Source: Diadema setosum (lineage: Eukaryota > Echinodermata > Echinoidea > Diadematoida > Diadematidae). From it: 64,000 nucleotides of DNA. A program made the position numbers and the translations under genes. The stretch is from NCBI GenBank assembly GCA_033980235.1, contig CM067067.1:7417547-7481546 (forward strand). Reading direction: 5' to 3'. This document shows positions 13,080 to 25,000 of the stretch, in pieces; the first letter of the stretch is position 1; each line of letters opens with the position of its first letter. A model generated the notes under the pieces. That model ran no database searches. It saw nothing but the letters and a program-made list of their open reading frames with translations, and had not been told where the DNA came from.

Positions 13080-13173
13080 GTACATATATACCATATACAG
13101 GTTATGTATGTACGTACAATATTTGAATAAGATATGGACATGGATAGTCGTCAGGCTGTATGGATTGATAATA

Positions 13174-13342
13174 CAGTTGACTCCCGTTATATCGAAGTCC
13201 TCAGGACCGGCAGTTTTCTTTCGTTATATCAAAATTTTGTTGTAACCGTACAAATAAACAATGAAAATACAAAGAGTGGATAATGTTACGGCCTGAATTT
13301 TCACTTTGTTGTAACCGTGTTTGTTTTAAGGGGAGAGCACTG
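13174..13342. mobile_element. TA-flanked MITE, Tc1/mariner-pogo type
   Basis: The left end reads CAGTTGACTCCCGTTATATC. The right end, in reverse complement, begins CAGTGCTCTCCCCTTAAAAC. Both ends are flanked by TA, the target dinucleotide of Tc1/mariner and pogo transposases, and CAGT-GACTCCCGTTAT is the style of pogo/Tigger termini. The 169-bp unit encodes nothing and contains GTTATATC and GTTGTAACCG words. Confidence 0.7.
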
Positions 13343-14427
13343 TAAATAGTAATCCGACAGATGTATGCATACGGAGAGACTCCTTTACTTCTCATTCGCC
13401 CTTTCTTCTTCTACATCAACGTGGGTGGTATGAAATAATACTGTCAAACACCTGGACACCAAACAAGTAGCCAATCATAACACATTGAAACAAAGCATCG
13501 ATGGTAATATACATGTATTATGATCTTTTATGATATTAAATTATACTTCCTTTTTTTTTACCACTGTGCTTGACACAACAGGTGCATATTCAGCCTTCTA
13601 GGACATACCTTCATCAGCATTAAACATGATTACATAATACTGTATATGTAATTCATCCTGATCATGAAATAAATGTGAAAAAGAAGTAGGGACATGGTCA
13701 TTCATGACAGTATTGCAGAGTTCTCTAGGTTTGCCGATTTGTTGGAGTGGACACTAGTAATACCAAATTGGCAATAGGCAACCAGCAGAAGAAAAGAATG
13801 CAATGTGATACATGTATATTCTTGTAGGTCTGGCATATTGCATATGACTACACTACACCATCATCAACCGTGCAGTACACAGAATGTATCAACATATGTG
13901 TCAAGTTTTATTGCAAACCATCTGGTCGCCTAGACCCATTACAGTCATACCTTTGTTTAAAGTCATGCATCATGAAAATGAATTCCAATTCTCGTACAGG
14001 AAGTATGACTGGGAAGACAGTGGAGTACAAATGATCACTCCACATTAGACTACAGGTAGTAATGGAGAACAGCTAGAAGAGGAGAAGTCAATATTTCCAA
14101 ACTTTAAAGGCCCGGCAGCATGGGGATTTGTGAGTGGTCCTATTCTGCCAACCTGGGTACATTGGGTCAGCGAATACAGGCATCGAAGTGCGCGCTCATC
14201 AGCGACGGTTGACTTCAGTCAAGTTTCTTCTGCTGTGTTTGTACTTTCACAGAGAATTACATACAGGAATTCATGAAAACATGCGAGCTGGTTCAGCCTT
14301 TCCACTCTATGGTATCCCCACACTACCGGGACTTTGAGGTGTGACTGTTTGTTTGGGTTAAGACTATGTGATGGATTTTCTCCATTGATCAATGGCAGTA
14401 TCAATCATCGCACCCCTAGTTTCATTC
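13343..14427. other. Non-coding stretch, no gene seen
   Basis: No exon-like sequence. Short frames at 14134-14337 show no domain or splice context. Confidence 0.5.
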
Positions 14428-14827
14428 TTAAAGGAATCGTATAGTTTTTGTTAAGACCTAATTTCACATTTCTAATAATTTTTTTGGAGAGATAACGAAA
14501 AAACCTATAGTGACATCTGAAAGAACAAGTAGGCCTAGTTCCCAGAGGAATTCACCGTTTATGTGATGAAAATTGGTTTTGAAATGGCCGAGATATCCAA
14601 AACAAAGCAATCCTAATAAAAGTTGGGACCCACCTTTTATTACGAATGCTTTATTTTACTTTCTTTTTAGATGTCTCAGCCATTCCAAAACCGATATTCA
14701 TCAAATAAACTTTGAATCCCTCTCAGAATGATATGCTCTGTACTATTTCATAAGTGGTTTCTTGGTATCTCGCAAAAAATTAAAAGCCCAATCCTCATCT
14801 CCACCAATACTGTACTATCCCTTTAAG
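14428..14827. repeat. Fold-back element, family B
   Basis: Starts TTAAAGGAATCGTATAGTTT and ends ACTGTACTATCCCTTTAAG. Inner arm pieces also match in reverse complement: GATGAAAATTGGTTTTGAAATGG and GAGATATC on the left correspond to CCATTCCAAAACCGATATTCATC and GATGTCTC on the right. The two arms have diverged more than in family A. Non-coding. Confidence 0.75.
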
Positions 14828-16175
14828 CCCTCTTTCCTACTGCATTTTCCACAACAGGTTTCACATCCTGCAGCATGTGACATATGAGCTGAATATCATG
14901 AATGATAAACTAAGATCATGAATATTAATGTGATATAGAAGGTATAATAAAATATTATCAGCACATCAAAGTGACAACATATTAATAGATATTTTGAATT
15001 ACATGGAACTTTAGAATAAATATTATTTCTCTGAGTCCAAATGGGCAATAAATAAGGCACTTATTATTCATAGTAGACCAAACTCTTGTGCATAACTTTA
15101 TATTTTGTCATCAATTACATACATTTCAGTACTCATACATGTACAAACATTTCCTGACAATTACACCAAAAAAATCACCACAAAAGAACTTTACAGAAAT
15201 ATATGAATTTAAAAAAATGATAAGATAAAACGAAATTCTATATTTTGTTTAATGAGAGCCATGCATTAATTAGTAAATTTAGATGTTAATATTGTTGGAA
15301 GAAATTTGAAAAATACTACTTCGTTCACTTTTGAAAAACCCCACAAAAACTATCAACGACAGGTGATGAAAGCAAGTAAACTACAGGAGATATGAAATCA
15401 TGAATAGATCTAAATTATGGCAAATTTACATTATGCTGTAACCTACCAAACTACATACTGCATACATGCATGCTCAGATTTCAAAATCAGGCATGGGTGT
15501 ACCACCTTCCATTCTTGTTTTCTACATGCGGTAATCACACATGAATTGAAGATCACGGTGCATCATGATCATCCTTCCCATGGCATTTATTCATGTAGTG
15601 TTATGTGTTTTCAGGAACTAAACACACGACTAGAAAGATGTTCAGCAATATACTATGAAACATCAAGTATATCAATTCTTACCACTGGCAGAATACAGCT
15701 ACGGTGTTACCCTTTAATACAGGGAATATTGGTAAGTAGCTATACATTGCTATTATCTATCTTTAACACTAAAGTCAAAATTTGTTGACCTCTAAGCATG
15801 TGACAAAACCTGATTGAAGCATACTCAAATCCTCCAACATTTGCTCCTGCCTTTAAAGCTTGTTCACATACATGTGCAAGCTTCTGTTTCACAATGCTTT
15901 AGACACACGATGTAGTTAGGATTTATGATTGAACACAATTGTGTCTATAGTGTCTATCTTATTACAAGATAAAAATCTTACTTACACACTTCCTGTGCAT
16001 TTTCTACATCTTGTCTATGTACCTTCACATTTCTGTAACCTGTCGAGTAAATTCATGAAGAGATAGCTAGTCGTTGCATGCAGAAAAACGAATCTACATG
16101 GAATTAAAAAAAAGGGAATGTGTCATGAAATGGAAAACACCTGAAGTCTACATTGCAAGGCATTCCCCTTTCCCC
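14828..16175. other. 3' flank of gene 1, probably including its 3' UTR
   Basis: This lies downstream of the gene 1 stop codon on the minus strand. The region is AT-rich and contains several minus-strand AATAAA-like words (TTTATT on the plus strand), so a polyadenylation site here is likely but could not be fixed. A 123-codon plus-strand frame at 15417-15788 has no recognisable content. Confidence 0.45.
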
Positions 16176-16310
16176 TCACACACCCTTCTTTGTTCTCCCT
16201 GGTAGCCCAGAATTGGCTCGTCCACGGCACAGGAAGAAGACGAGGAGGAGAAGCATGACAACTGGAACGGCGAGTAAAATCTTAGAACCGTGCTCCTCAG
16301 GCAAGACCTC
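16176..16310 (-). CDS. Gene 1 exon 8: transmembrane helix and KKGV tail
   Basis: The acceptor CATCGATGTAG ends at 16311 and the stop TGA is at 16178-16176. The exon reads EVLPEEHGSK, the helix ILLAVPVVMLLLLVFFLC, then RGRANSGLPGRTKKGV. Lys at -3 and -4 from the C-terminus is the dilysine ER-retrieval pattern of type I membrane proteins. Confidence 0.88.
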   Translation of the reverse strand, partial: EVLPEEHGSKILLAVPVVMLLLLVFFLCRGRANSGLPGRTKKGV

Positions 16311-19300
16311 CTACATCGATGAAAGAATAATGAAAGACAGAGAGGTGAGATGTAGGTCCGACTGTAATACAGATTCTGTAGGATCTTAACCCTAAAAGGG
16401 CCGGGGGGGGGGGGGGTTTGAATCAACCCTCCCCGGCCACAGAACCGGTCAAAAAACCCGGCCTGGTTAGGGTTAAGTCCACTATACCAGATTATTTGTA
16501 TGATAAATGCATTTGATTAGACTAATTGCGGTTTGTTTGTTTGTGTGTATTTTGTTGAAGTCAAAGTTACAGCAAGATAGATTTACACAAAAGCTAATTT
16601 GCATAAGAGCAAGTGTCAATTTAATGAGCTTCTCACCTCGATTTGCCAAGCAAGACTTCATGTTTACAACGGTCATGCAAATATCTTGAATGTAATGTGC
16701 CAATTTATGATCCACTCAAAAACACAAAAAACAAACAAACTACAATAAAACTTAAATAAACATGGGAGTACAAGAAAAACAATACATGAACTGTAGCTCC
16801 AAAAGAGCATGAATTGGGCTGGATTTAACTTGCGGTTCCTGAATCATCTTCCCATGTGTGCATACAATATGCATATGGATCAGTAGATTGATACTAAACA
16901 TGTTTGGGAAATTAAAAGGTAAAGCAAACCCATGTGGGGTTTTCATTTGTTGTTGATAGATAAACCTGTACATAGGAAGCAGAGGAGAGGAGTATGTGAA
17001 GAGGAAATTGATTAATGATAATTCAGCATGAAGATGTACTTCAAAATGTTTCACCACTTTGCTGATCTGTTGTATTTTCTGCCAATGTACTACTCAGTAT
17101 ATAAAGATATACTTCAAAATGTTTTTAACCACCTTTGCTGATCTGTTATATTCTCTGCCAATGTATTATACAAAGATATACTGAACAGTATCCTTAAAGG
17201 ACAAATTCAAATTCATATACATGTGGACTGGGTGAATGCAGCAATATTAGTAGGACACATCAGTAAATGTTTGAAAGAAATCAGAAAATCTGCTCAAAAG
17301 TTATCAAATTTTAAAGTTTTTCAGTACATGCTGTCATTGCTAAATGAGAAGACTACTACAGTTTATGACCCCGTTTACAGTGAGTGAAAAGGCCGGGCTC
17401 GGCCTCGGCCAAGCCCAGCCTTCATTTCACTGTAAATGCGCAAAAGGCCAAATGCAGTACCAAAATCGGCAGCGCATTTGGCCCAGCTCTGGAGGTAGTC
17501 TCGGCCGTGGCTTGGCCGATGCTCGGCCGATGCTCGGCCATGGCCAAGCTGGGCCTTTTCTCACTGTAAACGGAAACTGGGCCAAATGCAGTACCAAATT
17601 GCGACCGGCGCACTCCCAATGATAGTCGTTTGTTTACAAGCAGAGCGCTACTACAATAAAATATCAAAAGGTTTGAATTAAAAGCTCGGGCCGAGCCTGG
17701 CACTGTAATCGGACAAAATTGTGGGGCCGAGTACCCCAATTGAGGCCCTGCACTGTAAACGGGGTCTGTGATGTGACATGCATAGAATAATACAGAAATT
17801 ATGAATAGATACTCACAAAATGTCTTTTTTTTCCCCAATGTACACATTCCCTCAAATTGTTACTGATGTATGTTAAGGGTAATATTCCCCCTGCCTTCTG
17901 AAAGAGGCAAGTCAAGTACTCTTTCATCATGCAAAAAAAAAGTGAAACTATGTTGAACTTCCTTCATATTTTCTTTATATTGAAGTCTTTTCATCGAGTG
18001 ATGGCAGCACTGGAACTTCAAAAATGCATAACTTTTAAACGAAAGGATTATCCGATTTTCCTCAAACTTGCACCGATATGTTCTACTAGTATTGCTGTAT
18101 TCACTCAATCCAAGTGTATATGAATATGAACTTGTCCTTGAACCATCTTTGCTTACCTTTAGCTGATCTGCTATATTCTCAGTCAGCGTATCACTGCAGG
18201 GGACAAGATATTGAAATGGTAATAAGTTGATAAGGCTTCAGCCGCTGTATGAATACTTCACCATTTATTGGGTGTGTTTACAATGTACTAAAATGTGAAT
18301 CACTTGTTATTACTGTAAGCACGTTGTCCATGTATTATTGAAATTTGGCAAAATGAAACATAAATTATAATGACAATTGTAAAATTACATTCAAGTGATT
18401 CAGAAGCTGATCGCACAAACAAATGACATTCAAGAGAAAAATTACTTTCATGATCAGTTATCAAATAATTTCATCCCATTCAGTTAATATTATAAATAAA
18501 TAATATTCATAAAGTTATCTTCATGGGGATATCAATGTTCTCTCAACTTCTCCCCATCTCTGCATTTTCAGTGCAAAATACACTGAAGCAAACAAGAATA
18601 TAATACACTAATGGTATTATACTAAAATGATAAACAGAAATAGAATACAGGTGTAGCTCTAAATGCATTACCTTAAAGGAATCACAAATGAAATGAGATA
18701 CACCCCATTTAATCTTTTCTGCACCCCTGCCTCAAATTGTCATTAACATTTTGTCATTGACATTACACAAGTAAGTCAGTGATGCCAATGGGAGAGTGAA
18801 ATCTATTAAAGATGATTTGACTCTCATGTAAGACTTACACTTCACAGACGACATCCCAACAATTACTTGCATGATAATGGCAAATCTATGACAATTGACA
18901 AATCTGCACATATAAAGGGCACTCAAAATTATAATGAACATGTATGGCTAACAATATGAAGTTAAATGTAAGTAAATGCAACGTGATGAGGATTGATTTT
19001 GGCCGAACTCAGCTGCCTTTGTGTACGATACAACTAGGCGTAGAAACTCTTCTTGAGGTTCAAGCAGTGAAGGTTCTTGGTATACTATTGCGGTCAGATC
19101 TAAAATGGGATGACCAGGTGAATAATATGCTCGCCCAAGCCAACAGAAGATTGTACATGCTCAGGTCACTCAAACAATTCAAACTTAGATGGAAAGACCT
19201 CCTCACAGTTTACAAGGGCTATGTTCGACCTGTGGTTGAGTATGCCTGTCCAGTTTGGCACCCCGGCCTCACTACCAAACAACGAAACCAGCTAGAAAGG

Positions 19301-21869
19301 ATTCAAAAAAGAGCCCTCAGAGTTGTGCTTGGACATTTATATGAGACATATGATAATGCCTTGTAAATAACCAATCTCCAATCCCTCTATGAAAGAAGAA
19401 TGGATTTATGCAGTCAGTTCGCAAAATCATTGTTAAAATCACCCCATTTTCGAGAATGGCTGCCCGCTCCTAGACAAAACCCACACACTGGTTCCCTGAG
19501 GAGAGTCGTCCCATTCACTGGTGTCAGATGCAGGACGAATAGGTACAAGAAAAGCCCCATACCATTCCTAGTGGACCTAATGAACAAATGGTAATGTACA
19601 GGTATGTGCATTAATGCACATTGTATGCCTAGTTTTAAAGTCGCAATTTCTTGCGTATATATTATTTACATTTTGTTTTTGTTCTCTGAAATTTGTAACG
19701 TCTTGTGATTTACTACACAACCCATGTTTACTCCGTCTGAAGGTATAGCATATAATATGATTTTCATGAAAGACAGTGCGTTTACACACGTGTATTAAAT
19801 ATCAGACAATTTTTTTTTTTTTTTTTGGGGGGGGGTGATTGTGTCTTGGGGTCAGAGTCTAAAGGTTAACTGTTAAGAGAATAGAAAGGAAGCAAGTTAT
19901 GTTTCTGAAATTTTAATACACGCATGTATGGTGTAAAGACTTGGTGAAAGGTCAAGACTCAACTATTTAATGTTTGAATTATATTATCATTACTGTTGTT
20001 GCATAATAATGTTCAGACTTGCTGAGTGTATTTATTTCTGTATATATTTTGACAATCAAAGAACTGGTACGAAGATTGAATAATTTGAAGTATTTATATG
20101 CAGAAGGATATGTTTATGTTAGTATTTGTCCTTAAACTGAAGTGCAATAATGTGCTTACATCTGTATGTTCATTACATTTGAATTGTCTGTTTTTTATAT
20201 TTATCCAGTCGCATACAGCTTCTTTCCCTTTCTTTCCTTCCTTTTCCCGTCTACTCACTCCTCTTCTTCTTCTCCTTTACCCTCACATTTCTCCTGCTCT
20301 CGGTTTGTGCTTCCCTTGTTTCCCCTAGCCTTTGTTTCTTTTTTTCTCCTCTCTCCCCCTCACTCTGCTCAGCCTTACACTTCATATAGCATTCTCTATC
20401 TCTCAACATTCCTCATTCCACGCCTCCTCCCTTATTCTTCTATACCTTTTTGTTAGCTTAAAGGGTTGTGATACGTCACTAATGGAGGATATAAGATACA
20501 TATATATGTAAAACGTTTTTTTTTCCCACTCAACTCTGTTTCTGTTGCAATATGATTTATATACTGAATGTATTTCCGCTACTGATGTACTGATGATTTG
20601 TTTTATTGTTGTCGTAATGACTGTATTTTGTTCGTGTTTTGTATATGTAAATTATTTTGTCTAATTGTATTTTTATCGATGTAAATCAGACACAATTCAG
20701 CCGTTCGGCTGCGAAGTTTGATCAATAAACCATTCCATTCCATTCCATGTAATTTGAGTTGTTCCACAACTTACAATGGCGTGGGTTCCTTCTCCACATC
20801 AACTGCATGTGCATTTTTGTATCCATTGTAAGCAAATGTCACGATGGCAGCATCATCCCGCAAATGTAAGTTGTATTCATAGCGTTTTCCATGCTGGAAC
20901 CTGACAGGCAGAAAAAAAAAAGGGGGCAAAATTACACATTTATTTCCCAGTCCTTCATTAAGTTTTGTCTTGATCTGTCTCTTATTATGGCAATAAGAAA
21001 GTTAGATCATAGCAAGATTATTATCTTTAATGCACACAATGGAATAGTATTCATGAAATCATCAAGGAAGAGAATAATCAAAACAACAACAACAACAAAA
21101 GACAATTAGAATAAGGATTTGACAAAGTTTGATATTTCCAAAAGTCTGATGAATATGCGATGGATTTGATCCGTAATACCATGGACCCTACCAGTAGGGC
21201 TCCAAGGTAATACAATCATCGTTCCAACCATATACTCTAAGGGTCAATGTTCTGACCATTCTATCATCATGTAGTCTAAATAATTTTTGGAACAAACTAG
21301 CTAAATATTCTATGATAACATTGCTCTCCCCAAAACCCCCTTTTCCCTGAAATTTGTCCACCATGTGCATGGAGTGTTTTGTCATAAAATGTTGACTATC
21401 ACCTCATATACTTGAGATTGACTATCACCTCATATACTTGAGATTGGTAAGTGAGAAAATAAAGGCAAATCTATTTCACATAGAGTACATTTGATTCAAA
21501 TTCCTAAAAGTATGTTTGTCAGCTTCCATACCAAGCACTTTTAAAAATGGCTCATTGTATGTGATATTCCTTCTTGTTGGCATGGGAGTCTTAAAGGAAT
21601 GTTGTGACTTGTTCTGTTCACAGTTAATTTCAACAAGGATGGTGATATCTTAATTACACATTATACATCTGCATTACCATCACAGCTAAAAATGTCAAGG
21701 ATCACAGAACAGGCACATACAAGACTCCTTTAAAAGTGGTCTAAAAATCCACTTGTTTCACGTCTATTTTTTTATCATCCATGTTCTTGTTTTTTGGTAT
21801 TTTCTATACTTCTTATAACCTTCTCTTTATTTAATCTATTTGTGCACTCCACAGACTGCATTTGGCAAA

Positions 21870-21936
<67 letters not shown>

Positions 21937-21980
21937 GTTATTATTATTATTATTATTGTTATTATTATTATTATTATCAC

Positions 21981-22043
<63 letters not shown>

Positions 22044-25000
22044 CATCCATCTTTTAATCTGAGACATGGAAATATAAAAACATTCAAATGATGCCACCTG
22101 ACACAATTCCTCTGGCCAGCATGTGAGTAAGATGCTCATAATGCTGGTGCAGGGAGAGTACTTACAGATGAACGGAAGGTGTGCTTTCAGGGAGCTTGAA
22201 GCGTTTGACCAGCCGAGGGCTGATTGCGGTATCCACGAGGGCAACGTTGATGACGGAATGCAGTCTTTGAAGGGATGCCAACACAAAAATGGAAGAAAAT
22301 GTGGAAGAGAGTTTTTATCACATGCATCTATCTTCAGAAAAAATTCATTCTTGTGTGTGTGTGTTTGTGTTTGTGTATTTGTGGACCTGTGACTAATATG
22401 AGACACATGCGTGAGACTCAAGAGGAATATGCACTTCACTGAGATAAAGATAACATGTCAAACTATCTGTTTATATCAAGCAAAAGTCAGGTTCTGACGC
22501 CTCATGGAGAAGCCTCCGAGCAGGCTTTCAGCTCAGTGTAAACCGAGAGCATATCAAGCAATGGCAATCAGATCTGATCAGATTCTGAAACCACCTACAG
22601 AGGGTCGTCTCAGTATCAACCATTGTGAGTCGTCTGGAATCCTAGTCCTTTAGAGATATATACAGTACTACACCTTTAACCATGTTCCAATTTCAATGAG
22701 TATGAAGCATATATTTCACATTATTGGTTTGTTGATAATTATGATAATTTGTAAACTTTAGCTATCAAGGCTAGCATCCTCAATGTTACTGCAGCTGTCC
22801 AAAGGCACCCTGAAATCACCTATACCCAAACATTGCCAAGTGCCCATTTAGATTTTAGACACATATTTTGGCCATGTGGGATGTAGCAGGTGAGACATCT
22901 TGTCTGGGATTTGAACCCTGAATCTCCTCTGTTTAACTTCAGAACCTTGTCCACAAACCACACTGCTCTCTAACAGTGACCCAAAATGATTCCACCCATC
23001 TATATAGTGTCTACCAAGAACCAACCTACCTGTATGCTATATGCTCCCACATTGGGAGGAGAGTAGAACAATCCTGGTGTGAAACATCACAGCTGAAATA
23101 GAGAGTAGGGGGAAAATTGACAAATGATAATAATTACAGTAATGATAATGATAATAACAACAACAAATAACAACATAATCATGTAGCACAAAAATCTATC
23201 ACTTACAAAGCTACTTGACTGTCAAGACTACAGAAACATAATACAAATGACATCTTATGTATTGTAACTGTTGAATGAAGAGGAAAAATAAAAATACTGC
23301 TTATCATATTGCAAAAAGGAGGGAAAAACCAAACCAAATATCATTAAGGAATTGCAAAGTTATAATCGATTTTGATGCTGTTATGGAGACAAGCATAATG
23401 ATAATAAATATTTGTGGGTTTTTTTTCTTTTGTTTTTTTTAAAGAATAACACCCGATCAAACAATAAAAAAACAAAACTATTTGTTAGACAGTATTCTAA
23501 CTCTAATAGCAATCAAGTAAGGTTTAAGTAACATTCAAAGCTATAATGAGAGTTTTTGAGACAAAAACTCACACATATACGTTAGATGGCATAATATATC
23601 ACGGCAAATGATTATTCTTCTCCATACAATGAAAAAGAGCTAGGTCAAACTCTCTTTCAATGGCAATATACACATGTTTGTATATTGATTTTCAGTGAAG
23701 TTTCTTCTGAACATTCTTTTATTGACTCTAGTACTGTGACATCACAAATTTCTACAGAGTCCAAGTATACAAAACTGTTGTCTAACTTTCCCCAATTTAA
23801 AGTCAGTGTTTCACAAATATTTTGCGCATTCACTGAATTCATCATATAGATGTTTAGGAACGAACATTTATAATATTTAAAAAATGATCTATTTCATTCA
23901 GTATCTCTAACCCCCTCCCCCACCTCACCACCTTGCCAAATGAAAGTTGTACAGCAGCAACTCACAACAAGACCAGCCAAGGACCCGTGGTAGCCCCAGT
24001 GGCAGCCTGAGTAAGGTGCTCAAACGTCTCATCGGTCAGTGTCAGGTGGATCTTCTTTCCTGTCATTTCCACCCAGTTTATGATGGCCTGAGCATTCATG
24101 TCACCTTTCAAAGAGATGGATTAAGGAAGGATATATGTGAGATATGATTGATTATATATACTGTAAAACATGATATATTCGCGGCACGAAATTTTCGCGA
24201 ATTGCCTCTTGCGTTCAATGCATATAATGTATATAAGAAATTTCGCGTGCATTTTAATTTCGCGAATCTTGGCGCTCGCGAAATTCGCGAAATTAAAATG
24301 CACGCGAACATTTCTCGTTTTACAGTATATGGCTTCTTCTTATCTTACCTCACCTTTCTTATCGATCTTATCTTTGCATTTTAAATACAAAATAGGGTGG
24401 GGTTTTTTGTGTTCTGTTTTTTGATATAAAATGGAACATTTCATCATCTCGGTACTAATTTCACTCTAGCAATAAAAGTATGAGGCCAAACTTGAAGTTC
24501 TTGATACCAGTTGGAGCAATCTAGGAAAGGAAGTACACATTACACTTGGAAAAAAACCCCACCAAAAACAAACATACATCTGACACAAGATATGCAACAA
24601 CAGATTTCTTTGTTCCAAATTCACATTGCCTTATCATGTATTCAGTTCACATTCATATGATTCATTCATTCAATATCACTCATTCTTTGGTATCACCTCA
24701 TAATTGAGACACGTAGAGTTTAGGTTAGACAATCCGAGAAAAGACCAATGAGAGAGAGACATGTGGACCAAACAAATGACACTGTGGTACTCTGCCAACT
24801 CTCTCTCCCTCTCCCTCTGTCTCTCCCCCTCTCTCCCCTTCTATCTCTTTCCCTCTCTATCTCTCTTTGCTAAGTCCCAACCCCATCCCACCCCACCCTG
24901 TGACCTTCAGACTACCATGTGTGAGAGAATCCAACAAAGCCCAGTGCTATCCCCTGATGTGCTTGCTTCGAACAGATGTTTATGGTAATCGTCACTGAAC

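Larger units (their letters stand above)
16311..18156 (-). other. Gene 1 intron 7
   Basis: Holds the small TIR repeat at 16384-16476 and the nested fold-back at 17192-18142. The fold-back ends about 15 bp before exon 7. The stretch 16477-17191 shows no gene. Confidence 0.75.
18194..20774 (-). other. Gene 1 intron 6
   Basis: Most of this intron is the plus-strand LINE fragment at 18937-20748, antisense to the gene. It ends only about 26 bp from exon 6. The stretch 18194-18936 is AT-rich and shows nothing else. Confidence 0.75.

Noticed and set aside
15417..15788. 123-codon plus-strand frame
   Set aside because: AT-rich, no domain, no splice context, and on the antisense side of the probable gene 1 3' UTR.
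21775..22439. Long poly-Asn, poly-Ile, poly-Leu and poly-Tyr frames
   Set aside because: They are readings of the (ATT)n array. Only the 99-nt exon at 22166-22264 in another minus frame is real coding sequence.
22895..22960. tRNA or SINE on the minus strand (GGGTTCAAATCCCA)
   Set aside because: The B-box word is good, but no cloverleaf or second promoter box is convincing. Kept only as a note in intron 4.
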